Under the pieces are notes generated by a model that saw only the letters and a list, made by a program, of their open reading frames with translations, was not told where the DNA came from and did no database searches. Shown piece by piece: positions 1 through 6,415 of a stretch of 6,965 nucleotides of DNA (the stretch's first letter is position 1; each line of letters begins with the position of its first letter). Location of the stretch: assembly GCA_023416575.1 (NCBI GenBank), contig JAEZHL010000002.1:1-6965 (forward strand), in the 5' to 3' direction. The stretch is from Pseudomonadota bacterium. Lineage in GTDB: Bacteria; Pseudomonadota; Alphaproteobacteria; Rhizobiales; Hyphomicrobiaceae. Both the position numbers and the translations under genes were made by a program.

Positions 1-57
1 ACCCCAGGGGGCGGGCACGCGGCAGCTACGTTTCGAAACGACGCCAATGTGCTGACG

Positions 58-1215
58 TCACTGTTCGATCGTCAGCACCACCCGTCTCTCGTTGGGCGCA
101 ACGATCGCGACGTCGCGCTCGATGACGAAATAGCGGTAGGAGCTGAGCTCCGGCACATCATGCACCACGACCTGCGGGAACCGGTGCAGCTCGACGTTTC
201 GCGGCACGTCCATGCCGACCCTGATGCTGCCGATGCCAAGCCGCACATCTGAGTTGAGATCGACATGTGACAGGACGATGTTGCGCTGCTCGCTGGTAAG
301 CGTCAGCGTCCGGGCTCCCTGCGTTGCCTGGCCTGCTTGCGCGGTCCGGCCCGGAGCGCCGTCGAGCCTGATGACATCGACGATGACATACGTGTCAGGC
401 TGGACGATCACCACCTCATCGTGCGCCACGAAGTAGCGATATCCGCGGTATTGCGGCACCTCCTCGACGATGACGGCGGGAAGCGGGGCCAGCCGGACGC
501 GATCGCGCGGCACCCTGGTGCCGACCGAGATGTTGAAGTTGACGTTACCTACGCGCGCCCGGTCGAACTCGCCGCTTTGGCGCAAGCGCTCCCGCACCGT
601 CGTGCGCTGCTGCTCGCTCAGCTGCTGGCGCTCGGGCCGCTCAGCCTGCTGCTGCTTGCGATCCGGCTGCTCGGCGCGCTTCGGTTGATCGCGATCGGGT
701 TGCTCGGCCTGCTTCGGCTGATTGCGATCCGGCTGCTCGGCGCGCTTCGGTTGCTCACGATCGGGTTGCTCGGCCTGTTTCGGCTGCTTGCGATCCGGCT
801 GTTCGGCGCGCTTTGGTTGATCGCGATCGGGCTGCTCGGCCTCTTTCGGCTGTTTGCGATCCGGCTGTTCGGCGCGTTTTGATTGCTCGCGGTCCGGCTG
901 CTCGGCCTGCTTCGGCTGCTTACGGTCCGGCTGTTCCGCCCGCCGCGGCTGCTTGCCATCCGGCTCCTGGGCCTGCTGTCGCTGCATCTGGCCCTGGCCG
1001 CGGTCCTGCGGCTGGGCCTCACCGCCACGGCGCTGCTGGGCACCGTTCTGATCCGGTGTGCCCTGCCGCTGGCCAGGAGCGACGTCCTGCCCCTGGCGTT
1101 GCATGCGTTCCTCGCCCTGGGGCTGTCCACCACCAGGGCCTTGCGCGATCGCGGCGGTACTCAAACCGGCAAAGAGCGCGAGCGCCGAAACGGCGCCGAC
1201 TGATTTCATTCGCAT
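58..1215 (-). CDS. Exported repeat protein with two DUF1236 domains
   Basis: This is a secreted or periplasmic protein of unknown function, 385 residues from the chosen start. The N-terminus has a basic MRMK stretch, a hydrophobic core (AVSALALFAGLS) and an AIA|QG site typical of Sec signal peptidase I. A Q/G/P/R-rich low-complexity stretch follows, then nine copies of an AEQPDRxQPKx repeat (about residues 93-190). The C-terminal half holds two units, each a short helix starting with an SEQ(Q)R motif followed by a DUF1236 domain (about 222-282 and 326-385). The two domains share the pattern V(G)xxVPRxxxLxxxPxVVxxVPxxxxYRYFV. A start 18 bases further upstream (1233) is possible, but AGGAG lies 7 bases before the ATG at 1215, so 1215 is preferred. 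The gene follows the oxoprolinase gene on the same strand after 123 bases and is probably transcribed separately. DUF1236 is known mainly from Rhizobiales exported proteins; its function is not established. Confidence 0.9.
   Translation of the reverse strand: MRMKSVGAVSALALFAGLSTAAIAQGPGGGQPQGEERMQRQGQDVAPGQRQGTPDQNGAQQRRGGEAQPQDRGQGQMQRQQAQEPDGKQPRRAEQPDRKQPKQAEQPDREQSKRAEQPDRKQPKEAEQPDRDQPKRAEQPDRKQPKQAEQPDREQPKRAEQPDRNQPKQAEQPDRDQPKRAEQPDRKQQQAERPERQQLSEQQRTTVRERLRQSGEFDRARVGNVNFNISVGTRVPRDRVRLAPLPAVIVEEVPQYRGYRYFVAHDEVVIVQPDTYVIVDVIRLDGAPGRTAQAGQATQGARTLTLTSEQRNIVLSHVDLNSDVRLGIGSIRVGMDVPRNVELHRFPQVVVHDVPELSSYRYFVIERDVAIVAPNERRVVLTIEQ
646..939 (-). repeat. Nine tandem 33-bp coding repeats (11-residue AEQPDRxQPKx)
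   Basis: In the exported DUF1236 protein, eight full 11-residue units and one shortened unit (AEQPDRKQQQ) run head to tail. A degenerate AERPERQQ follows. The variable positions alternate: units with K or N at position 7 end mostly in Q or E, and units with E or D at position 7 end in R. The real period is therefore 22 residues (66 bp), which suggests growth by duplication of pairs. The units are highly charged and proline-rich, so the segment is probably an extended, disordered spacer, perhaps contacting the cell wall or outer membrane. That role is inference. Confidence 0.95.
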
Positions 1216-1222
1216 GTTCCGT

Positions 1223-1227
1223 CTCCT
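1223..1227 (-). promoter_or_regulatory. Shine-Dalgarno AGGAG deciding the DUF1236 start
   Basis: AGGAG on the minus strand lies 7 bases before the ATG at 1215 (protein MRMKSVG...). The upstream in-frame ATG at 1233 has no purine-rich site in front of it, and its use would put this ribosome site inside the coding region. The downstream start also gives a cleaner signal peptide. Confidence 0.75.
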
Positions 1228-1240
1228 GTTCATCGAGGAA

Positions 1241-1256
1241 GCTGGCCAGAGCCAGC
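1241..1256. other. Short perfect stem-loop in the 123-base gap
   Basis: GCTGGC and GCCAGC form a 6-bp GC-rich stem around a 4-base loop. It lies between the oxoprolinase stop and the DUF1236 start, in the leader of the latter. On the minus strand no run of T follows, so it is not a typical intrinsic terminator. It could be a weak terminator end, a 5' mRNA structure or chance. A second, weaker 5-bp stem (1311-1315 with 1323-1327) lies just after the oxoprolinase stop. I see no convincing promoter in this gap. Confidence 0.25.
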
Positions 1257-1338
1257 CATCCGGCGTTGAACAGGAAACGAGAGCTTGCGAGCGAGGTTCC
1301 GGAGGAGCGACGGCTTGTCAGCAGCCGGACGACATTGC

Positions 1339-4300
1339 TCAGGGTGAGCCGAAGCCGCCTCCGGTCGGCGTTTTGATGATGATCGCCTCGCCCGGTACAA
1401 GGACGGTCTGATCACAGCCTTCGAGACGCTCCTCTGTCCCATCATTGCGGCGGACGATGTTCTCGCCGCACTCACCGGGCTGGCCGCCGTCGAGGCCATA
1501 CGGCTGCACACGCCGGTAGCCGGAGAGGATGGCGCAGTCCATCTCTTCCAGGAAGCGAATGCGCCGGTACGTGCCGTCGCCCGCCGACCAGCGCCCGCGC
1601 CCGCCGGAGCCGCGGCGGATGGAGAACTCCTCCAGCAGCACCGGATAGCGCAGCTCGAGGATTTCGGGATCCGTGAGCCGCGTATTGGTCATATGGACGT
1701 GAACACCCGACGTGCCGTCGAAGCCCGGACCTGCCGGCGAGCCGGAGCAGATCGTCTCGTAGTACTGATACTTGGCATTACCGAAGGTCAGGTTGTTCAT
1801 GGTGCCCTGGCTCGGCCCCATGGTGCGCATCGCGGCGAACAGGCAGTTGGTGACGATCTGGCTCGTCTCGACGTTGCCAGCGACGACCGCGGCCGGATAC
1901 TGCGGCGACAGCATCGACCGCTCGGGGATCACGAGCCGGATCGGCTTCAGGCAGCCCGCGTTCATCGGGATCGGCTCGTCGACCATGACGCGGAACACGT
2001 ACAGCGTCGCGGCGCGCGTGACCGGCGCGGGAGCGTTGAAGTTGTTGTTCTGCTCCGGGCTGGTGCCGGTGAAATCAACGGTAGCGGTGCGGTTCTCGCG
2101 GTCCACCGTGATCTTCACCTGTACGTGCGTGCCCTGATCCATCTCGACGCGGAATTCGCCATCGTCGAGGCGGCTCAGCAGACGGCGGACGCTCTCCTCG
2201 GCGTTGTCCTGCACGTGGCCCATGTAGGCCCGGACCACATCGAGCCCGAAGTGGGCGACCATCTTCTCCAGCTCGACGACACCCTTCGCGTTGGCCGCCA
2301 CGTGGGCTTTGAGGTCGGCGATGTTCTTGGCCGGGCTGCGGGCCGGGTATCTCGCGCCGGTCAGCAGCTCGTGCGTCTCCGCTTCGAGGAAGCGGCCCTG
2401 GTCGACGAGCTTGAAGTTGTCGATGTAGACGCCTTCCTCATCGATGTGCGTCGCGCGGGGCGTCATGGAGCCGGGTGTCAGGCCGCCAATGTCCTCGTGA
2501 TGGCCGCGGCTCGCGACATAGAACAGGATTTGGGGCGCACTGCCGTCAGCGACAGTTCCTGGCGCGAACACCGGCGTGATGACGGTGATGTCGGGCAGGT
2601 GCGTGCCGCCGTTATAGGGCGCATTCAGCATATAGACGTCGCCCGGTCGCATGGTGCCCTGGCGCTCGCGCACGATCGTCTCGACCGAACGGTCCATGGA
2701 GCCAAGGTGCACCGGCATGTGCGGGGCGTTGGCGACGAGCTGACCACCGGCATCGAAAACGGCGCAGGAGAAGTCGAGCCGCTCCTTGATGTTGACCGAC
2801 TGCGCCGTGTTGCGCAGCGCTTCGCCCATCTGCTCGGCAATCGACATGAAGAGGTTGTTGAACACCTCGAGCAGGACGGGATCGGCCTTGTGGCCCAACA
2901 CCTCGCGCTGACGCGGCTCGGCGCGGGTCAGCACCAGATGATTGTGCGCCGTCACCTCGAGGCGCCAGCCGGGCTCGACCACGACCGTCTGATTCGGCTC
3001 GATGACGAGCGCGGGGCCAGGGATGCGTTGGCCGGGATGCATCTCGCTGCGCATGAAGATCGGCGCATCGTGCCAAGCGCGGCCGGAGAAGAAGCGGGTC
3101 GTCCCTCTCTCGGCTCCGGACTTGGCGCCAGCAGCAGGGGCATAGGCCGGCTCTGCGGCAGAGGCGCCACCGCCGATGGCCTCGACCTCGACGGCCGCGA
3201 TGAACACCCGCTTTTCCGGGGAGATGAAGCCGAACCGCTGCCGGTGCTGCCGCTCGAACTCCGCCCGCATGGCTGCAGGCTCACCGAGCCGGATGGGCAG
3301 CGCCGTATCGGTGCCCTCATAGCGCAGATGCAGAAGAACGTTGGTGGTGATCTCGGCCGCGGGCACGCCCTCGGCGCTGAGCTCGGCAGCAACCTCGGCG
3401 CCGAGCTTTGCCGATCGGCTCTCCACGTCCTGCATCGACGCGGCATCGAGCGGCGCCTCGACGGATTGCTCGCGGCTTGCGCGGATATCTGCGAGCCCCA
3501 TGCCATAGGCGGACAGAAGGCCCGACAGCGGGTGGATCAGCACCGTCTCCATGCCGAGCGTGTCGGCGATGAGGCAGGCATGCTGGCCGCCCGCCGAGCC
3601 GAAGCAATTGAGCGCGTACTCCGTCACGTCGTAGCCGCGCTGCACGGAGATCTTCTTGATGGCATTTGCCATGTTCTCGACGGCAATGCGCAGAAAGCCG
3701 TCCGCGACCTCCTCCGGTGCGCGACCGTCGCCGATCTCGGCGGCAAGGGCGGTGAAGGCATCCCTGACCGCTGCCTCGTCGAGGGCCTCGTCATGATCGG
3801 GGCCGAAGATCTTGGGGAAGAAGGCGGCCGAGAGCTTGCCGACCATGACATTCGCATCGGTCACGGTGAGCGGGCCGCCGCGCCGGTAGCACTTGGGGCC
3901 GGGATTGGCGCCGGCGCTGTCCGGGCCGACCCGGAAGCGCGTGCCGTCGTAGTGCAGGATCGAGCCGCCGCCCGCCGCAACGGTGTGAATGCGCATCATC
4001 GGCACGCGCAGGCGTACACCGGCGACCTCCGTCTCGAACGCGCGCTCGTAATCGCCGGCGAAATGCGAAACGTCCGTCGACGTGCCGCCCATGTCGAAGC
4101 CGATAACCTTCTCGAACCCGGCGATGCGGGCCGTCTCGGCCATACCGACGATGCCGCCCGCGGGACCCGACAGGATGGCATCGCGGCCCTGGAAGAGGTC
4201 AGCGGACTTGAGGCCGCCGGATGACGCCATGAAGAGGATCTTGGGCCCACCCTTCCCCTCGATCAGCTCTGTTGCGGAGAGCGGCGCGGATAGTGCACCC

Positions 4301-4992
4301 GAAACCTTCTCGACGTAACGGCGGAGGATCGGCGAGAGATAGGCATCTGCAACCGTGGTGTCGCCACGGCCGACGATCTTGATCAGCGGCGAGATCTCGT
4401 GGCTCACCGAGATCTGCTGGAACCCGAGCTCGCGCGCCAGTGCTGCCGCCTGCTTCTCGTGCTCGGGGAACGCGTAGGCGTGCATGAACACGATGGCAAC
4501 GGCGCGGATGCCGTCCGTGAGGGCGCGCTCGAGGTCGTTGCGCAGCGCCGCGAGATCGAGCGGCGTTTCGACGGTGCCGTCCGCGCGAACCCGCTCGTCC
4601 GCCTCCAGCACACGCGTATAGAGCATCTCGGGCTTGACGATCTTCTTGGCGAAGATGTCGGGGCGCGCCTGATAGCCGATCTCGAGCTGGTCCCTCAGCC
4701 CCTTGGTGATCACGAGAGCCGTCGCCTCGCCCTTTCGCTCGAGCAGCGCGTTGGTGGCGACCGTGGTGCCCATCTTGACGCTGGCGATGCGCCCGGCCGG
4801 GATCGGATCGGTGGAGCCGACGCCGAGCAGCCGGCGGATACCTTCGAGCGCCGCGTCATCATAGGCGCCGGGGTTCTCCGACAACACCTTGCGTGCATGC
4901 ACGTGGCCTTGCGGGTCGCGGCCGATGACGTCGGTGAACGTGCCGCCGCGGTCGATCCAGAAGTCCCAACGTCCTTCAGTGCCCGTCGCCAT
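1339..4992 (-). CDS. oplA: ATP-dependent 5-oxoprolinase (fused HyuA-HyuB)
   Basis: This is a cytoplasmic enzyme of the OPLAH type, which hydrolyses 5-oxo-L-proline to glutamate using ATP. Its 1217 residues are close to the size of the eukaryotic single-chain enzymes (just under 1300). The HyuA half (about 1-690) has two ASKHA-type phosphate-binding motifs, DRGGTFTDV (14-22) and DMGGTSTDV (300-308). It also has MGTTVATNALLERKGE, a run resembling human OPLAH as I remember it, and FGSAGGQHA (464-472). The HyuB half starts at DPVLLEVFNN (704) and carries NAPYNGGTHLPD (790-801), SRGHHEDIGG (828-837) and a terminal GGGFGSP. No key motif is visibly lost. GGAGAA lies 6 bases before the ATG. The gene is divergent from the MarR-type gene and shares its palindrome-bearing promoter region. 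The fused N-terminus favours oxoprolinase over split hydantoinases or acetone/acetophenone carboxylase subunits, but the substrate is not proven. Confidence 0.93.
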   Translation of the reverse strand: MATGTEGRWDFWIDRGGTFTDVIGRDPQGHVHARKVLSENPGAYDDAALEGIRRLLGVGSTDPIPAGRIASVKMGTTVATNALLERKGEATALVITKGLRDQLEIGYQARPDIFAKKIVKPEMLYTRVLEADERVRADGTVETPLDLAALRNDLERALTDGIRAVAIVFMHAYAFPEHEKQAAALARELGFQQISVSHEISPLIKIVGRGDTTVADAYLSPILRRYVEKVSGALSAPLSATELIEGKGGPKILFMASSGGLKSADLFQGRDAILSGPAGGIVGMAETARIAGFEKVIGFDMGGTSTDVSHFAGDYERAFETEVAGVRLRVPMMRIHTVAAGGGSILHYDGTRFRVGPDSAGANPGPKCYRRGGPLTVTDANVMVGKLSAAFFPKIFGPDHDEALDEAAVRDAFTALAAEIGDGRAPEEVADGFLRIAVENMANAIKKISVQRGYDVTEYALNCFGSAGGQHACLIADTLGMETVLIHPLSGLLSAYGMGLADIRASREQSVEAPLDAASMQDVESRSAKLGAEVAAELSAEGVPAAEITTNVLLHLRYEGTDTALPIRLGEPAAMRAEFERQHRQRFGFISPEKRVFIAAVEVEAIGGGASAAEPAYAPAAGAKSGAERGTTRFFSGRAWHDAPIFMRSEMHPGQRIPGPALVIEPNQTVVVEPGWRLEVTAHNHLVLTRAEPRQREVLGHKADPVLLEVFNNLFMSIAEQMGEALRNTAQSVNIKERLDFSCAVFDAGGQLVANAPHMPVHLGSMDRSVETIVRERQGTMRPGDVYMLNAPYNGGTHLPDITVITPVFAPGTVADGSAPQILFYVASRGHHEDIGGLTPGSMTPRATHIDEEGVYIDNFKLVDQGRFLEAETHELLTGARYPARSPAKNIADLKAHVAANAKGVVELEKMVAHFGLDVVRAYMGHVQDNAEESVRRLLSRLDDGEFRVEMDQGTHVQVKITVDRENRTATVDFTGTSPEQNNNFNAPAPVTRAATLYVFRVMVDEPIPMNAGCLKPIRLVIPERSMLSPQYPAAVVAGNVETSQIVTNCLFAAMRTMGPSQGTMNNLTFGNAKYQYYETICSGSPAGPGFDGTSGVHVHMTNTRLTDPEILELRYPVLLEEFSIRRGSGGRGRWSAGDGTYRRIRFLEEMDCAILSGYRRVQPYGLDGGQPGECGENIVRRNDGTEERLEGCDQTVLVPGEAIIIKTPTGGGFGSP

Positions 4993-5034
4993 CGCGTATT
5001 CTCCAAAGCCCGCAAGCTGATCAAGGAGTGCAGA

Positions 5035-5054
5035 TTTGCGTCAACAATCGCAAA
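5035..5054. promoter_or_regulatory. Second, smaller dyad TTTGCG-N8-CGCAAA
   Basis: A 6-bp inverted repeat with an 8-base spacer lies beside the 17-bp palindrome on its oxoprolinase side. Its spacer contains GTCAACAA (overlapping at 5040-5047), a one-mismatch copy of the palindrome arm GTCAATAA at 5057-5064, 17 bases away in the same orientation. It may be an auxiliary site for the regulator or part of the oxoprolinase promoter. A short match like this can arise by chance. Confidence 0.35.
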
Positions 5055-5056
5055 AC

Positions 5057-5073
5057 GTCAATAAATTATTGAC
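5057..5073. promoter_or_regulatory. Perfect 17-bp palindrome, probable MarR-type operator
   Basis: GTCAATAA and TTATTGAC are perfect 8-bp inverted arms around a single A. The site lies 53 bases before the regulator ATG and 64 bases before the oxoprolinase ATG. MarR-family dimers typically bind AT-rich palindromes of about this size between divergent genes, so the regulator encoded at 5127-5684 is the obvious candidate ligand. Each arm ends in a TTGAC half, so the site overlaps possible -35 elements in both directions (TTGACA on the plus strand, TTGACG on the minus strand). Binding would then be expected to block both promoters. The symmetry is seen; the binding and its effect are inferred. 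Confidence 0.75.
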
Positions 5074-5078
5074 ATAAT
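5069..5078 (+). promoter_or_regulatory. Candidate core promoter elements for the regulator gene
   Basis: TTGACA (5069-5074) matches the sigma-70 -35 consensus exactly, but the hexamers 16-18 bases downstream of it are poor -10 matches. Alternatively CATAAT (5073-5078) is a five-of-six match to a -10 element, with a poor -35 before it. In either case the core promoter overlaps or abuts the palindrome. Which one is used cannot be decided from sequence alone. Confidence 0.35.
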
Positions 5079-5126
5079 CCCAGCAGATCAGCACTCTCGC
5101 GAAAGCAATCAACCCGGATCAACCGC

Positions 5127-5684
5127 ATGAGCCGCGATCGCGCAAAGCAGCCTCTCGAGAAAAGCGGCGCGGCCGGCCCCGCCATAGGGCCGATAGTGTC
5201 CTCCGCCCATCTGGCGGCCGGTTCGCTGCCTGGCCTGTCCGAGGTCGAATACGGCCTCATCCTCGCCAACCACGCGTTCGAGCGCTGGATGGTGCGCGGC
5301 ATGGCAGCGGCCGGAGTTCCGAACCTATCGCCGGTCGAGGTTCTGCTGCTGCACACCGTGCGGCACCGCGACCGGCCGAAGAAGCTCGCTGACATCTGCC
5401 TGGTGCTCGGCATCGACGATACGCACGTGATCACCTACGCCATCAAGAAACTGGTGACGGCCGGACTCGTCACGTCGAAGCGGGTCGGCAAGGAAAAGCT
5501 CGTCGCAGCGACGAAGGAGGGGGCAGAGGCGTGCGAGCGCTACCGCGAGGTGCGCGAGCAGTTGCTGGCGCGGCCGGTGAAGGCAGCCGGCCTTCCCGAT
5601 GTGGCGCTCTCCGACCTTGGTTCACTTCTCCGGACACTTTCTGGCCATTACGATCAGGCAGCACGCGCTGCAACTTCGCTTTAG
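5127..5684 (+). CDS. MarR-type winged-helix transcriptional regulator
   Basis: This 185-residue DNA-binding protein is probably a homodimer. A low-complexity N-terminal tail (about 1-35) precedes a helix (SEVEYGLILANHAFERWMVRGM, 38-59). The winged-helix core follows: LSPVEVLLLHTV (67-78), KKLADICLVLGIDDTHVITYAIKKLVTAGLV (86-115) as the helix-turn-helix, and a wing around SKRVGKEKLVAATKEG. A C-terminal helical region (133-180) likely completes the dimer interface. It resembles the predicted MarR-like group COG5631, recalled rather than searched. The start has only a weak GGAT ribosome site 7 bases upstream, but no better in-frame ATG precedes the conserved part. The divergent oxoprolinase gene and the palindrome between them make this the likely local regulator. 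Its ligand is unknown; 5-oxoproline or a related carboxylate is a guess from context. Confidence 0.87.
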   Translation: MSRDRAKQPLEKSGAAGPAIGPIVSSAHLAAGSLPGLSEVEYGLILANHAFERWMVRGMAAAGVPNLSPVEVLLLHTVRHRDRPKKLADICLVLGIDDTHVITYAIKKLVTAGLVTSKRVGKEKLVAATKEGAEACERYREVREQLLARPVKAAGLPDVALSDLGSLLRTLSGHYDQAARAATSL

Positions 5685-5719
5685 TCGGGCAGACTGGCTG
5701 ATAGGAATTGAGCAGAATG

Positions 5720-5756
5720 CCTTGATTTTGCGCGCGACATCGGCAACGCATCAAGG
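5720..5756. other. Interrupted inverted repeat after the regulator gene
   Basis: CCTTGAT (5720-5726) pairs perfectly with ATCAAGG (5750-5756), and GCG (5730-5732) with CGC (5747-5749). This gives a 10-bp stem with a 3-base bulge and a 14-base loop. It lies 36 bases after the regulator stop and 112 bases before the TRAP small subunit. No T run follows on either strand, so it is a poor intrinsic terminator. An operator for the TRAP genes or an mRNA structure is as likely. Confidence 0.35.
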
Positions 5757-5806
5757 AAGAATGCGGTCTGTTATTGCTGATGATGCGCCTCGGGGAGGGG
5801 AAGTCA

Positions 5807-5828
5807 TTGAAAATGGTCGACTTTGCAA
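5807..5828. promoter_or_regulatory. Imperfect dyad upstream of the TRAP genes
   Basis: TTGAAAA and TTTGCAA are 7-base arms that match at six positions, with an 8-base spacer centred near GTCGAC. The site ends 39 bases before the small-subunit start. It could be a regulator site or part of a promoter (TTGAAA is -35-like, but I see no good -10 at the right distance). It does not copy the 17-bp palindrome at 5057-5073. Low confidence. Confidence 0.2.
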
Positions 5829-5867
5829 TCGTGCACGATGGCCAATCCATGCTTCGGGAGGGCTGAC

Positions 5868-6413
5868 ATGGTGCGGCGACTGCTCGACGGCCTCTATCTC
5901 GCCAGCGGTTATCTCGCGGGATTCTTCCTCATTGCGATCTTCCTTCTCATGATGGCGCTCTCCATCGGCCGCCAGGTCGGCATCAACGTACAATCCGGCG
6001 ATGACTTCACCGCGTGGAGCCTCGCGGCAATGGGCTTCCTCGCTCTGGCGCACACATTCAAAGCGTCCGAGCTCATCCGCATGGGCCTCGTCATCGAGCG
6101 GCTCCAAGGCCGCGCGCGTCAGGTGATGGAGCTCATCGCGCTCTCCATTGGCACTGCACTTGTCGGGTTCATGGCCTGGGCCGCGGTCACGATGACCTAC
6201 GACAGCTGGTTGCTGAACGACCTGTCCAGCGGAGTCATTTCCGTGCCGCTGTGGATTCCCCAGCTCGGCTTCTCCGTCGGCTCCACCGTTTTGCTGATCG
6301 CCTTCCTCGATGAGCTGGTCCATGTCGCTTGCGGCGGATTTCCGCGCTACGCCAAGGCGCCGCCGAAATCCAAGGAAGAGATCATCGAGCGCGCCGCATC
6401 GGGGAACCTGTAG
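5868..6413 (+). CDS. dctQ: TRAP transporter small membrane subunit (DctQ family)
   Basis: This is an inner-membrane protein of 181 residues that pairs with the large subunit in a sodium-driven TRAP importer for organic acids and similar solutes. Four hydrophobic segments fit the DctQ fold: about 9-33, 47-64, 87-109 and 128-147. The short loop GDDFTAWSLAAMGFLALAHTFK and the pattern ISVPLWIPQLGFSVGS (124-139) before the last segment are typical of the family. The charged C-terminus (PPKSKEEIIERA) is cytoplasmic-like. The ATG at 5868 is preferred over in-frame TTG 5823 and ATG 5838: only 5868 has a strong ribosome site (GGGAGGG at 5856-5862, 5 bases away), and it removes a non-conserved polar extension. 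The large-subunit gene starts 2 bases after the stop, so the two form an operon. DctQ and DctM do not set specificity alone, so the substrate cannot be read from them. Confidence 0.92.
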   Translation: MVRRLLDGLYLASGYLAGFFLIAIFLLMMALSIGRQVGINVQSGDDFTAWSLAAMGFLALAHTFKASELIRMGLVIERLQGRARQVMELIALSIGTALVGFMAWAAVTMTYDSWLLNDLSSGVISVPLWIPQLGFSVGSTVLLIAFLDELVHVACGGFPRYAKAPPKSKEEIIERAASGNL

Positions 6414-6415
6414 CA

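Noticed and set aside
29..40. Perfect 12-bp palindrome CGTTTCGAAACG just after the DUF1236 stop, near TGACGTCA at 53-60.
   Set aside because: As a hairpin it has only a 4-bp stem with a 4-base loop and no T run. So close to the window edge, neither a terminator nor an operator can be supported.
337..882. Plus-strand open frame with a hydrophobic LLAIRLLGALRL-like repeat resembling membrane segments.
   Set aside because: It is the antisense reading of the 33-bp coding repeat. The unit length is a multiple of three and has no stops in several frames, so repetitive shadow frames arise automatically. The minus-strand frame has a signal peptide, a ribosome site and known domains.
618..1133. Alternative minus-strand frame of 171 codons, rich in serine and arginine, through the repeat region.
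   Set aside because: It is a frame-shifted shadow of the repeat with no domain and overlaps the DUF1236 protein frame entirely.
1216..1233. Six-residue N-terminal extension of the DUF1236 protein starting at 1233.
   Set aside because: No ribosome site precedes it, and it overlaps the AGGAG that serves the ATG at 1215.
1693..4224. An 843-codon open frame on the plus strand, antisense to the oxoprolinase gene.
   Set aside because: It lies inside a fully motif-supported gene. Its translation is rich in R, H, D and A with no recognisable domain, as expected for the complement of high-GC codons, where stops are rare.
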